A DNA stretch of 41,665 nucleotides from Acidimicrobiia bacterium (GCA_020832495.1 JAFIEP010000053.1:1-41665); one strand, 5' to 3'; shown: positions 1-8,285, counted from the stretch's first letter. Notes: generated by a model not told the origin, from the sequence alone. Numbers and translations: made by a program.

Positions 1-16
1 CCCCCCCCCCCCCCCC
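1..16. other. Run of 16 cytosines at the window edge
   Basis: The window opens with sixteen consecutive C residues, just before the end of the panE-like gene. No other homopolymer of this length was noticed in the window. It may be a true G/C tract or an artefact at a contig edge; the sequence alone cannot tell. Confidence 0.6.
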
Positions 17-20
17 GCCG

Positions 21-968
21 TCAGGAACGGTTTCTGCGGTCGAGGAAGGCCAACTGCTGGTGGAGTTGGCGGGTGGCCACCATGTCGGCGCCGACCCCGG
101 CGGCCACCTCGATCGGTGTGCGGTAGATCGCCTCGAGTTCCAGCGGACGGCGGGCCTCGAAGTCGAGCTTCATCGACGGCGCGTACGGTGTCATCCGCTC
201 GGTGTTGCGCAGCATCGTGGCCACCGTGTCGGCGGCCACCGGATGGCCAGCCGCCTCGGCAGCCGCCACCACCTCCTCCATCAAGGTCACCACGACCTCA
301 CGGCAGGAGGGGTCACCCACCATCTCCGCGGTGGTGGCATCGAGCAGCACCGACAACCCGTTGAACGGGACGTTCCAGCAGAGCTTGCGCCACCTGCCTT
401 CCCACAGATCCTCCAAGGGCTCGGTCGGCAACCCGGCGCCCCTGAGGTCGGCCACGACCGAGGCGACCTCGTCGGTGACGCCCTGGGGAGTGCCACTCGG
501 GTCGTAGGCGCCCACGGTGACCGCCTCGTAGTCGAGATGGTGGACCTCGCCATCGGCCGCCTTGTGTGCACAGATGAAGCTCATCGCGCCCAGGATGCGC
601 ACCGACGGGCGGTTGGCTGCGGCAGCGGCGAAGGGCGCTTCAACCTCGAGCCCATTCTGCAGCACGACCAGGATCCCTCGGTCCGCCACCAGTGACACCA
701 CTCGTTCGGCGAGTGCCTCGTTGGTCCCGGTCTTGGTGGCCACGATCACCACCTCCGACGGTGGGACGTGGTCGTCGGAGCCGTAGACCTCGAGGTCCGT
801 CAGGCGGAGGTCCCCACGTGGCGAGACCACCTGCAGGCCGTGGCGGCGCAGATGCTCGACGTCCGATCGGGCCACCCACCGCACCGGGAGACCGCTGGCC
901 GCCAATCGTGCGCCGTAGTAGCCGCCGACCCCACCGACACCGATCACCGTGTAGTTGCGCGCTCCCAC
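21..968 (-). CDS. panE: 2-dehydropantoate 2-reductase (ketopantoate reductase family)
   Basis: Predicted to reduce 2-dehydropantoate to pantoate with NADPH in the cytoplasm, a step of pantothenate/CoA synthesis. The N-terminus VIGVGGVGGYYGARLA is the Rossmann dinucleotide loop of the ApbA/PanE family. ATKTGTNEA and VLQNGLE are typical of the NADP-binding half. The C-terminal half holds WRKLCWNVPFN, carrying the family's catalytic Lys, and LELEAIYRTP, carrying its conserved Glu. Length (about 315 residues) is normal. Start: GTG at 977 is possible, but GTG at 968 lies exactly 7 nt behind TACGGT and puts the Rossmann strand at the expected distance from the N-terminus. It is divergent from the metallo-beta-lactamase gene. 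No other pan genes are nearby, and the family also contains other ketoacid reductases, so the substrate is inferred. Confidence 0.88.
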   Translation of the reverse strand: MGARNYTVIGVGGVGGYYGARLAASGLPVRWVARSDVEHLRRHGLQVVSPRGDLRLTDLEVYGSDDHVPPSEVVIVATKTGTNEALAERVVSLVADRGILVVLQNGLEVEAPFAAAAANRPSVRILGAMSFICAHKAADGEVHHLDYEAVTVGAYDPSGTPQGVTDEVASVVADLRGAGLPTEPLEDLWEGRWRKLCWNVPFNGLSVLLDATTAEMVGDPSCREVVVTLMEEVVAAAEAAGHPVAADTVATMLRNTERMTPYAPSMKLDFEARRPLELEAIYRTPIEVAAGVGADMVATRQLHQQLAFLDRRNRS

Positions 969-975
969 GAGGCTC

Positions 976-981
976 ACCGTA
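976..981 (-). promoter_or_regulatory. -10 element of panE-like gene (leaderless)
   Basis: On the minus strand TACGGT is followed by 7 nt and then GTG at 968. This spacing matches leaderless actinobacterial promoters, where transcription starts at or next to the start codon. No -35 match is claimed. Confidence 0.4.
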
Positions 982-1022
982 GAGCACTGGTCGGCACGGC
1001 GGTCACCTCCGCCTGCACGCCC

Positions 1023-1028
1023 TACCCT
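1023..1028 (+). promoter_or_regulatory. -10 element of ETHE1-like gene (leaderless)
   Basis: TACCCT is followed by 7 nt and then GTG at 1036, the preferred start. No Shine-Dalgarno sequence is seen in the 7-nt gap. Confidence 0.45.
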
Positions 1029-1035
1029 GGTGGGC

Positions 1036-1761
1036 GTGGCACAGCACGACGACTCCTCCCGCTTCTACTTCCGCCAGTTGCTCGCTGGCCGCGACATCGC
1101 CGTCGGTGACCCGCTCGCTCGCCAGATGGTGAACTTCGTGTACCTCATCGGCGACCGCCAGAGCGGTGAGGCGGTGGTGGTCGACCCGGCCTACGACCCC
1201 AGGGGCATCCTCGAGGTGCTCGCTGCCGACGAGATGCGCCTCACCGGGGTGTTGGCCACCCACTACCACCCCGACCACGTGGGCGGGAACATGATGGGCT
1301 ACCAGATCGCCGGCATCTCCGAGCTGCTCGAGCAGATCGACGTCCCGGTGCACGTGCAGGACGACGAGGCCGAGTACGTGACCCACGTTACCGACGTCGG
1401 TGGGCCAGCGCTGGTCCGACACCACAGCGGCGACGAGGTGCGCGTCGGCGACGTGGCCATCGAACTCATCCACACCCCCGGCCACACGCCCGGCAGTCAG
1501 TGCTTCTTCGTCGACAACCGCCTCGTGGCGGGCGACACCTTGTTCCTCCAGGGGTGCGGGCGCACCGATCTGCCCGGCGGCGACCCCGCCGCGTTGTACA
1601 CCTCGCTCACCCAGCGTCTGGCCAAGGTGCCCGACAGCGCCGTGCTGTTCCCCGGACACCTCTACTCCCCCGAGCCTTCCGCCACCATGGGCGAGACCCG
1701 GGAACAGAACTACGTGTTCGCGCCCCGCAACGAAGCGGAGTGGCTGTCGATGTTCGGCTGA
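1036..1761 (+). CDS. Metallo-beta-lactamase fold hydrolase, ETHE1/glyoxalase II-like
   Basis: A soluble metallo-beta-lactamase protein of about 241 residues. The metal-binding motif HYHPDHVGG is present, followed by HTPGHTPGSQC, VAGDTLF and FPGHLY, which supply the later His and Asp ligands. The stretch LQGCGRTDLPGGDP resembles the ETHE1 persulfide-dioxygenase branch more than classical glyoxalase II, so sulfur (glutathione persulfide) oxidation is a plausible role; a general thioesterase is the alternative. The reading frame is open upstream to an ATG at 955, but that start would overlap the divergent panE gene. GTG at 1036 is preferred because a TACCCT hexamer lies 7 nt upstream and the conserved region starts soon after. 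No rhodanese or sulfide:quinone oxidoreductase gene is adjacent to support the sulfur role. Confidence 0.85.
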   Translation: MAQHDDSSRFYFRQLLAGRDIAVGDPLARQMVNFVYLIGDRQSGEAVVVDPAYDPRGILEVLAADEMRLTGVLATHYHPDHVGGNMMGYQIAGISELLEQIDVPVHVQDDEAEYVTHVTDVGGPALVRHHSGDEVRVGDVAIELIHTPGHTPGSQCFFVDNRLVAGDTLFLQGCGRTDLPGGDPAALYTSLTQRLAKVPDSAVLFPGHLYSPEPSATMGETREQNYVFAPRNEAEWLSMFG

Positions 1762-1984
1762 CCCACGACCACCCCCGACGCCCGTGCGCCGTCGCCCGTC
1801 ATACCGTTCGTCGACGGCGATGGCGTCACAGGAGCCGCCTACTTGCATCGCGTCGGCCGCTCGCGCTGTAGTGCGCGTGGGTCTGTCGAATCATCTCGGT
1901 CAACCCCGATGCCGGTTCGTGCCGACAAGTAGGTAACACGGATGATCACGTAGGCCGGCCCAGGCCAGCCCCGAGGGGGGTGAC

Positions 1985-3481
1985 ATGGGGGACGAAGACG
2001 CAACCGAGGATCCGACCGGCGAAACGGCCGGCGAGACGGCGCGGCCCACCACATCCCCGCTCGACAGCGACGAGACCTGGCAGCCGGGCCTGCGTCCCCT
2101 GCTCGAGGCCCACGCCCGCGAGTTCGTGCTGGCTGTCAGGGCCCGAGGAGAACTGGTCGGCTCCACCCAACAGGCGGCCCTGGGCTACACGCCCGAGGAG
2201 CAGGGCGGTCACCACATCGCCGAGACGCTCCACCCCGATGACCTCCCTCGCGTGTTCGACGTTCTCGAGCGAGCACGCCGGCACGCTGGTTTCGAAGAGG
2301 ACATCCGCGTCCGTGCCCGCCACCGCGACGGAACCTGGCACGTGCTGGCCGCCACCATCATCGCCGTCACCGACGCTGCGCTGGACTTCGAGGGTGCCGT
2401 CGTGCGGGTACGCGATGTCACCGACGAGCTTCCCCCGGACCAGGCACTGGACCTCGACGTCGGCGGGGACGACGGCCGCTTCCTGTCGCTGGCCGAGGCG
2501 GTGCCACTGGGGATCCTCTCCGCCGACGCCCGTGGCTGGGTGGTGTACGCCAACAGCGCGGCGATCGACTTGTTCGGCCTGGAATCGAACGCCATGCTCG
2601 GCTCGGGGTGGACCCGAGCCGTGCTGGCCGAGGACCTCGACGACGTGGTGCGCACCGGCCGGGAGGTGATCCGTGACCACGAACCGCGTGAGGTCACGTT
2701 CCGCCTGGCCACCGGGCTGTTCCAACGGTGGGTCCACGCCCGGTTCGTGCCCCTCGGGGACGAACGGACGACCGGGTGGATCGCAACGCTCGACGACGTG
2801 ACCGAACGCCGCCGAGCCGAGTCGCGCCTGGCCCACATGGCCACCCACGACAGCCTCACCGGTCTCCCCAACCGGGTGCTGCTCGAGGACCGGCTCCGCC
2901 AGGCCTACGGCCGGCTCCGTCGAGGCTCCCACTCGGTCACCGTCGTGTTCGTCGACCTCGATGACTTCAAGGATGTGAACGACCAGTTCGGCCACGCCGT
3001 CGGTGATGCCGTCCTCGTCGAGACCGCCCGACGCCTGCGGGCGGCGGTGCGCGACGTGGACACCATTGCCCGACTCGGCGGCGACGAGTTCGTGGTGGTG
3101 TGCGAATCGTTGAGCGACACCGAGGCCGAGGAGGTACTGCAGCGCCTGCGTCGCAACCTCGCCGCGCCCTTCACCATCGACGGCGAACGACTGGGCACCC
3201 CCGCCAGCTTCGGAGCGGTCACCACCAGCGAGCCCACCGAGGAGATCGAGGACCTGCTCGGGCGAGCCGACCAGGCGATGTACCGCGTCAAGCACGCCCG
3301 GCGCGCCGGCACCGACCCGCCGTGGCAAGCTGGTCGGGTGCCGACCGTCCCACCGATCTCCGTCCCGCCGGAAGCCCACGGGCCCCCGCAGGGGAACCAC
3401 GACCGGCCCGCCTCGAGCGGCCCCGGTGACCGCTCGACCACCGAGCCCGACGGTGTCGACGTGGAGCCAGGCTCGACATGA
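1985..3481 (+). CDS. Diguanylate cyclase with two PAS domains
   Basis: Makes the second messenger c-di-GMP from two GTP. Residues 1-35 are acidic and probably disordered. Residues about 40-150 form a PAS domain ending in VRVRDVTDEL, and about 165-280 a second PAS domain ending in TLDDVTERRRAE, the usual PAS-to-GGDEF linker. The GGDEF domain follows, starting HDSLTGLPNR. The catalytic GGDEF is intact at residues 365-369, and RDVD at 356-359 is a correctly spaced RxxD inhibitory site, so product feedback is expected. There is no transmembrane segment or EAL domain; sensing is cytoplasmic with an unknown ligand. GAGGGGGG six bases before ATG 1985 is a strong ribosome binding site. The C-terminal 60 residues are Pro-rich and the stop overlaps the next start in ATGA, so the hydrolase downstream is probably translationally coupled. 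Confidence 0.93.
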   Translation: MGDEDATEDPTGETAGETARPTTSPLDSDETWQPGLRPLLEAHAREFVLAVRARGELVGSTQQAALGYTPEEQGGHHIAETLHPDDLPRVFDVLERARRHAGFEEDIRVRARHRDGTWHVLAATIIAVTDAALDFEGAVVRVRDVTDELPPDQALDLDVGGDDGRFLSLAEAVPLGILSADARGWVVYANSAAIDLFGLESNAMLGSGWTRAVLAEDLDDVVRTGREVIRDHEPREVTFRLATGLFQRWVHARFVPLGDERTTGWIATLDDVTERRRAESRLAHMATHDSLTGLPNRVLLEDRLRQAYGRLRRGSHSVTVVFVDLDDFKDVNDQFGHAVGDAVLVETARRLRAAVRDVDTIARLGGDEFVVVCESLSDTEAEEVLQRLRRNLAAPFTIDGERLGTPASFGAVTTSEPTEEIEDLLGRADQAMYRVKHARRAGTDPPWQAGRVPTVPPISVPPEAHGPPQGNHDRPASSGPGDRSTTEPDGVDVEPGST

Positions 3482-4806
3482 GCGACCTCATCGAGCTGTC
3501 CTCAGCCATCATCGACGGCCGCAGCAGCGAATCGGCCACTCGTCTCACCCTGCAGCTCGGCGAGGTGACCGACGACGTTGCCGTCATCGAGTCCTTCTCC
3601 AACGTGGTCGCCATCCGTTCCGACGCGGGGCTCACGCTGTTCGACACCAGCCTCGAGAGCTTCGCCATGCCGGTGCTCGCTGCGCTGCGATCGTGGAGTC
3701 CCGAGCCGGTCCACACCATCGTCTACACCCACGGGCACGTCGACCACGTCGGCGGCTCAGAGGCCCTCGTTGCCGAAGCAGCTGCCGCTGGGAGGCCAGC
3801 GCCCCACGTGGTGTCGCACTCGGCGGTGCCTCATCGGTTCGACCGGTACCGTGAGACGCAGGGCTACAACGGGTGGATCAACGCCCGGCAGTTCGGCGGC
3901 GGCGGCCTCAGCGGACGGCAGCGCGCGTCCCCCGACGCACCCCCGCTGTTCCCCGGGGACTTCGTCCACCCCACACGCGTGTTCGACGACCGGCTCGGGC
4001 TCAGCATCGGCCAGCACACCATCGAGCTCCACCACGACCGGGGCGAGACCGACGACCACGCCTGGGCCTGGCTGCCCGACCTTCGGGCCATCGCCTGTGG
4101 CGACCTGTTCATCTGGTGCTTCCCCAACGCCGGCAACCCCCAGAAGGTGCAGCGCTACCCCCTGGAGTGGGCGCGCGCCCTGCGACGGATGTTGGCACTC
4201 GAACCCGAGCTGCTGCTTCCCGCCCACGGACTGCCCATCGCCGGGGCGGAGCGGATCGCCACAGTCCTGGGCGACGTGGCCGATGCGCTCGAGTCCATCG
4301 TCAGCCAGACGCTGGCTGCCATGAACGAAGGGCTCCCTCTCGACGACGTCGTCGCCGCCGTACAGCTCGATCCAGCGCTGCTCGAACGACCGTGGCTGGC
4401 CCCGATCTACGACGAACCGGAGTTCGTGGTCCGCAACACCTGGCGACTCTACGGCGGGTGGTACGACGGGAATCCGTCCCGCCTGAAGCCAGCACGCGAC
4501 GCCGCCCTGGCCGCCGAGGTGGCCACCTTGGCCGGTGGATCGGCCACGCTCGTGGACCGGGCCACCAGCTTGGCTGCGGTCGGCGACGACGAGTCGCTAC
4601 GCCTCGCCTGCCACCTCGTCGAGTTCGCCGTTCGAGCGGACCCCATGTCGGCCGATGCCCACGAGGCTCGGGCCTCGATCTACCGCCAGCGCCGCAGCGG
4701 CGAGCAGTCACTCATGGCTCGGGGCATCTTCGGCTGGACCGCTGAGCAGTCCGAGGCACGCGCTACGAAAGACGATCCTGGCGACCAGGCGTCCGACGGC
4801 GAGTGA
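3478..4806 (+). CDS. Alkylsulfatase-like metallo-beta-lactamase hydrolase
   Basis: About 442 residues. The N-terminal metallo-beta-lactamase domain (to about residue 265) holds THGHVDHVGG, HHDRGETDDH, ACGDLF and LPAHGLP, the metal-ligand set of this fold. A helical domain follows, with VRNTWRLYGGWYDGNPSRLKP, which is the signature of the alkylsulfatase dimerisation domain in SdsA1-type enzymes. The C-terminal SCP2-like domain of full-length SdsA1 is missing, so the protein is shorter than the classical family. No signal peptide is visible, so it appears cytoplasmic. The likely reaction is hydrolysis of a sulfate ester or a related substrate, but substrate is uncertain for short members. It starts inside the stop of the diguanylate cyclase (ATGA), implying coupled expression. 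Confidence 0.85.
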   Translation: MSDLIELSSAIIDGRSSESATRLTLQLGEVTDDVAVIESFSNVVAIRSDAGLTLFDTSLESFAMPVLAALRSWSPEPVHTIVYTHGHVDHVGGSEALVAEAAAAGRPAPHVVSHSAVPHRFDRYRETQGYNGWINARQFGGGGLSGRQRASPDAPPLFPGDFVHPTRVFDDRLGLSIGQHTIELHHDRGETDDHAWAWLPDLRAIACGDLFIWCFPNAGNPQKVQRYPLEWARALRRMLALEPELLLPAHGLPIAGAERIATVLGDVADALESIVSQTLAAMNEGLPLDDVVAAVQLDPALLERPWLAPIYDEPEFVVRNTWRLYGGWYDGNPSRLKPARDAALAAEVATLAGGSATLVDRATSLAAVGDDESLRLACHLVEFAVRADPMSADAHEARASIYRQRRSGEQSLMARGIFGWTAEQSEARATKDDPGDQASDGE

Positions 4807-4856
4807 CCTTCTCGCATCGGCGCCCGCCGCGCCGTCGCTCGCGGCGGCCGACAGCG

Positions 4857-4862
4857 TAGGCT
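4857..4862 (+). promoter_or_regulatory. Possible -10 element upstream of lipoprotein hydrolase
   Basis: TAGGCT lies about 57 nt before ATG 4920, implying a leader of roughly 50 nt. GAGGGG just upstream of the ATG would act as ribosome binding site. Confidence 0.3.
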
Positions 4863-4919
4863 CGATCGACGAACCGTGCGCAGCCGCTCTGGCGCGCCGC
4901 ACCCGAGGGGATCCCGACC

Positions 4920-6242
4920 ATGACTCGTCCGCTGCGCTCCGTCGTTGCTCTGCTGGCCGCCGGATCACTGGTGCTCGGAGCCTGCGCCAGCGACGACGAG
5001 AGCGACGATCCACCACCGACCACCGCCGACGAGGTCGAGACGCCCCAACCGGACGACGACGAGGACGACGAGTCCGCCGACGGACCGGCCATCGACTACT
5101 CAGGGCGAGGGCCCCACGAGGTGGGCTACATCGAGATGGACGTCGACGGCGTCGAGGTGTTCGTCTTCTATCCCGCCGACGACGAGGGGCTCGACGACAG
5201 CGAACACGTCACCTCGATCTCCTCGACCGTCGCCTTCCCCGACGAGTTCGCCGAGCTGGTCCCCGACTTCTTCATCCAGGAACTTCCCGTCGACTACTAC
5301 CCCGACGCCCCCGCCAGCGATGCCGGGCCCTTCCCCGTCGTACTCCACAGCCACGGCGCCAGCGGCTTCCCGCTCTACTCGGCCAACCACCTGAGCCACA
5401 CCGCCTCGTGGGGCTACGTGGTGGCCGCACCCAGCCATCCGACGCGGAACCTGGCCGCCGCCGTCGGGGGTGGTGCCTCCACCGAGGCCTCCGACGTCGA
5501 CGACCTCGCCGCCACGCTCGACCGCCTCGAAGCAGAGAACGGCGACGCCGAGAGCCTGCTCTTCGACACCATGGACACCTCGCTGGTCGGTGCCGAAGGC
5601 CACAGCGCCGGTGGGCGCGCCGTGCTGCAGTGGTCGATGACCGACGACCGAGTGCAGGCGCTCATCGGGCTCGCCCCGGCGCCTCCGGTTCGGCTGGACC
5701 TGCTCGTCCCCGACCAGGCCGACGAGACGAGTGACGACGAGGGCGAGGCCGATCCCGAAGGACAAAACGGCGCTCCGGTCGACGACCAGGACCGGGCAAC
5801 GCTCACCGCCGAGGCGCTGGCCGAACTCGATCCCCCGACCGCGCCGACCCTGCTCATGCCCGGTGAACGGGACGGGGTCATTCCGCTCGAGTCCATCGCT
5901 GCCATCTACACGTGGTTGGCTGCGCCCAAGGCCATGGTCGTGTTGGCCGATGCCGGCCACAACCCCTTCCTCGACATCTGCGCACCCATCCGCGAACAAG
6001 GTGGCCTGGTGGCCAACGCCGGGGACTTCGCCGACGCCTTCGGTCCGCTGCTTGCTCTCGGGGAGGACGGATGTGTCGAGGGTTACCTCGAACCCGAGGC
6101 CGGCTTCGACCTGAGTCGACACCTCACGGTGGCCTGGTACCGGTGGGCGTTCGGCGAGGACGACAGCACGGCATCGCTGGCACCGTCGTTCCTCGAGGCC
6201 ACGTTCCCCGATGCCACGGGCGACATCTCCGAGGATCTCTGA
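4920..6242 (+). CDS. Lipoprotein with alpha/beta-hydrolase domain
   Basis: An exported, lipid-anchored hydrolase of 440 residues. The signal peptide ends in the lipobox LGAC with Cys22. Residues 23-60 form a highly acidic, Pro-containing linker. The hydrolase domain carries SHGASGF (oxyanion region), the nucleophile elbow GHSAGG with Ser229, an Asp in PGERDGV and a His in DAGHNPF, so a full Ser-Asp-His triad is visible. The layout resembles platelet-activating-factor acetylhydrolase and dienelactone/chlorophyllase-type hydrolases. An acidic insertion lies at about residues 265-300. Substrate cannot be named. The gene is monocistronic and converges on the SDR gene with only 10 bp between stops. 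Confidence 0.85.
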   Translation: MTRPLRSVVALLAAGSLVLGACASDDESDDPPPTTADEVETPQPDDDEDDESADGPAIDYSGRGPHEVGYIEMDVDGVEVFVFYPADDEGLDDSEHVTSISSTVAFPDEFAELVPDFFIQELPVDYYPDAPASDAGPFPVVLHSHGASGFPLYSANHLSHTASWGYVVAAPSHPTRNLAAAVGGGASTEASDVDDLAATLDRLEAENGDAESLLFDTMDTSLVGAEGHSAGGRAVLQWSMTDDRVQALIGLAPAPPVRLDLLVPDQADETSDDEGEADPEGQNGAPVDDQDRATLTAEALAELDPPTAPTLLMPGERDGVIPLESIAAIYTWLAAPKAMVVLADAGHNPFLDICAPIREQGGLVANAGDFADAFGPLLALGEDGCVEGYLEPEAGFDLSRHLTVAWYRWAFGEDDSTASLAPSFLEATFPDATGDISEDL

Positions 6243-6252
6243 CCCGTCGCCG

Positions 6253-7047
6253 TCACCCGGCGGTGGTACCGCCGTCGATGCTGAGCACGGCGCCGTTCAC
6301 GTACGACGCCTCGTCGCTGGCCACATAGGCGACCATGGCCGCCACCGACTCGGGCTCCTGGAGTTCCCGGTCGAGGAAGGCACGCGCCACCAGCGACGAA
6401 CTCGCGCCTTCCGGAGGCATGAACCCGGCCAGGATGCCGGTGTTCACCCCACCGGGGCACACGGCGTTGAAGCGGACGCCCTGACGCCCGTACTCGAGGG
6501 CCAGCGCCTTGGTCAGCCCCACCACGGCGTGCTTGGAGGCGCAGTAGGCCGCGCAGTAGGCCTGCCCCTGCATGCCGGTGATCGAGGCCATGTTCACCAC
6601 GTTGCCCCGGCTGTCGAGCAGTGAGGGCAGTGCGGCCTGGACGAGGTTGAACGGCCCGCCGGCGTTCACAGCGAACATGGCGGCGAACCGCTCGGGCGTC
6701 TCCTCGTTGGTGTGGGCCGAACCGCCGATGCCGGCGATGTTGGCCACCACGTCGAGGCGGCCCGAGGCGGCGAGCACCTCGGCGATCACCTCGTTGACCG
6801 CTGCAGGGTCGGTCACGTCGAGGCCACGACCGTCGGCCTGGCCACCGCGCCGGGTGACCTCCTCCCCAGTGCGCTGCGCCCCCGCCTCGTCGAGATCGCA
6901 GCACCACACCGTGGCACCCTCGGCGGCCAACCGGTGGGCAGTGGCCCGGCCGATCCCTGCAGCGGCACCGGTGATCACCGCCACCTTGCCGGCGAATCGT
7001 CGCCCCACCTCGGGGGAATCAAAGGGGGCGGTGGGTGCGGGGGTCAC
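6253..7047 (-). CDS. SDR family NAD(P)-dependent oxidoreductase
   Basis: A classical short-chain dehydrogenase/reductase of 264 residues, cytoplasmic. The cofactor motif TGAAAGIG is at residues 26-33, and NIAG stands in place of the usual NNAG. The catalytic residues are Ser155, Tyr168 and Lys172 (the last two in YCASK). The C-terminus VNGAVLSIDGG is characteristic of the FabG-like branch. The acidic residue in CCDLD after the second strand suggests NAD(H) rather than NADP(H). Start is GTG 7047 with GAGG a few bases upstream. A KstR-type palindrome lies about 50 bp upstream, which points to a role in steroid or other lipid breakdown, for example oxidation of a hydroxyacyl or hydroxysteroid group. 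The exact substrate is not evident. Confidence 0.9.
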   Translation of the reverse strand: MTPAPTAPFDSPEVGRRFAGKVAVITGAAAGIGRATAHRLAAEGATVWCCDLDEAGAQRTGEEVTRRGGQADGRGLDVTDPAAVNEVIAEVLAASGRLDVVANIAGIGGSAHTNEETPERFAAMFAVNAGGPFNLVQAALPSLLDSRGNVVNMASITGMQGQAYCAAYCASKHAVVGLTKALALEYGRQGVRFNAVCPGGVNTGILAGFMPPEGASSSLVARAFLDRELQEPESVAAMVAYVASDEASYVNGAVLSIDGGTTAG

Positions 7048-7097
7048 GGCGCCTCAGCTCTCTGCGGGGGTGATGGTGGGCAGGGCTCTGTGCCCCA

Positions 7098-7119
7098 AGA
7101 ATGAAACGTGTTCCATTCT
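7098..7119 (-). promoter_or_regulatory. KstR-type operator palindrome upstream of the SDR gene
   Basis: A 22-bp imperfect palindrome with outer arms AGAATG and CATTCT around AAC-NN-GTT. The core at 7102-7115, TGAAACGTGTTCCA, fits TnnAACnnGTTnnA, the motif known for the mycobacterial cholesterol-regulon repressor KstR. It sits in the short gap between the membrane-protein stop (7121) and the SDR start (7047), so it most likely controls the SDR gene. The adjacent TetR gene has a clearly different palindrome of its own, so the regulator here is probably encoded elsewhere. Confidence 0.6.
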
Positions 7120-7120
7120 G

Positions 7121-7648
7121 TCAGCCCGCCAACCCCAGCGCGGCCACTCCTCCGGCGGCGAGCCCGGCCAGGGCCACGGTCCACACGGCGAGCCCACCGA
7201 GGATCCACACCGCCACCCGCCGAGGAGCAATGCCCGAACCGGCCAGGACCAGTGCAGCCACGTGGGTGCCCACGCTCACCGGAGCGAGCGCAGCCAGGCC
7301 GGGCAGACCCCAGCGGTCGAGGAGACGGCGGGCCCGGTTCGACCGCCTCGAGCCGGAGGACAGCGGGGAACCGGTGCCGGCATCGGCGGTCACACCGGCG
7401 GTGCCCGGGGCGGTAGCGGCCGCTGGTGCCCGCCGTGCCCGACGAGCGCGGTACCAGGCGGTTGCTCGCCGCTGCAGCGCCAGCGCGCCCACCAGGGTGG
7501 CCGCATTGCCGACGAAGGCGACGACAGCCACCACCACCGGGTTCAGTCCACTGGCGACACCGACCGGCACCACCGCGGCGACCTCCAACCACGGCACGGC
7601 CGCACCTACGAGGACCGCTCCGTAGCCGAGGAGCGCGGCTCGTGTCAC
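7121..7648 (-). CDS. Small export-family membrane protein (COG2426-like)
   Basis: A 175-residue integral membrane protein. Hydrophobic segments lie at about residues 5-30 and 32-58, with two or more after residue 110. A charged, Ala/Arg-rich loop (about 62-108) separates the halves. The N-terminal pattern PWLEVAAVVPVG and the later pairing GLAALAPVSVGTHVAAL resemble the putative small multidrug export proteins of COG2426, whose substrates are unproven. The GTG start at 7648 overlaps the tetR stop (GTGA), so it is translated with the regulator and is probably under its control. Confidence 0.7.
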   Translation of the reverse strand: MTRAALLGYGAVLVGAAVPWLEVAAVVPVGVASGLNPVVVAVVAFVGNAATLVGALALQRRATAWYRARRARRAPAAATAPGTAGVTADAGTGSPLSSGSRRSNRARRLLDRWGLPGLAALAPVSVGTHVAALVLAGSGIAPRRVAVWILGGLAVWTVALAGLAAGGVAALGLAG

Positions 7649-8256
7649 GGCTGCCCCCCGGCGGTTGCCGCCTCGCCGACCGCCTCGGGGGAGGGGGCCC
7701 CGCCGAGCCGATCCAACAGCGCCAACAGGTCGTCACGGGCACGACCCTCGGGCGGCGCCAGCCCGAAGGCATCCGCCAACCACAAGCCATCGGCGGCCAG
7801 GCGCAGGAGGGTGGCCGCCACCGCGTCGTCGGTGTCGGCCACTGCACGCTCCTGGTACGAACCGAACGCCGCCGCCATGCGGCCCAGCAGGGCGGGTCGG
7901 TTGGCCACCACTGCCAGCATGGTGGGGGCGAGGTCCGGGAGCGACGCCTCGGGGTCGGCGCAGACCCGGACATAGGCCCGTGCCCACCCACCCGGTGCCG
8001 GGTCGGCAGCCGAGGCGACGGCCATGGCCGCGTCGAAACGGGAGATCACCGAATCCACGATCGCCTCCATGAGGGCGTCCTTGTCAGGGAAGTGGTAGAG
8101 GAGACCTCCCTTGCTCACGCCTGCTTCCTCGGCGACGGCATCGAGGGTGAGATGCGACGGGTCCCGGCGAGCCACCGCGATGGCGGCATCCACCAGACGA
8201 GTGCGCGTCGTGGGGGTTGCAGGGTCGGTTGTGGGCCTCGGGGTTCGCGCCGTCAT
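7645..8256 (-). CDS. TetR family transcriptional regulator
   Basis: 203 residues. The N-terminal helix-turn-helix is clear: LTLDAVAEEAGVSKGGLLYH followed by FPDKDALM is a textbook TetR DNA-binding region (about residues 38-70). The remaining C-terminal helical domain should bind ligand and dimerise. The ATG at 8256 lies 6 nt from TATAGT, so the message is probably leaderless. A 22-bp palindrome overlaps that hexamer, which strongly suggests autorepression. Genes likely controlled are its own operon with the small membrane protein and possibly the divergent acyl-CoA dehydrogenase. The ligand may be an acyl-CoA or a drug; the sequence does not decide. Confidence 0.92.
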   Translation of the reverse strand: MTARTPRPTTDPATPTTRTRLVDAAIAVARRDPSHLTLDAVAEEAGVSKGGLLYHFPDKDALMEAIVDSVISRFDAAMAVASAADPAPGGWARAYVRVCADPEASLPDLAPTMLAVVANRPALLGRMAAAFGSYQERAVADTDDAVAATLLRLAADGLWLADAFGLAPPEGRARDDLLALLDRLGGAPSPEAVGEAATAGGQP

Positions 8257-8262
8257 GGACCC

Positions 8263-8285
8263 ACTATACCGTCTGGACGGTATAG
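8263..8285. promoter_or_regulatory. TetR operator overlapping the tetR -10 element
   Basis: A perfect inverted repeat at 8264-8285 has arms CTATACCGTC and GACGGTATAG around a 2-bp centre. On the minus strand the hexamer TATAGT (8263-8268) followed by 6 nt and ATG 8256 is the tetR -10, so a bound dimer would block tetR transcription. The centre of the palindrome is about 50 bp upstream of the -10 of the divergent acyl-CoA dehydrogenase gene. Confidence 0.75.

Noticed and set aside
1946-3400. 484-residue open frame antisense to the diguanylate cyclase
   Set aside because: It is the complement-strand shadow of a high-GC gene; the sense frame has clear PAS and GGDEF motifs.
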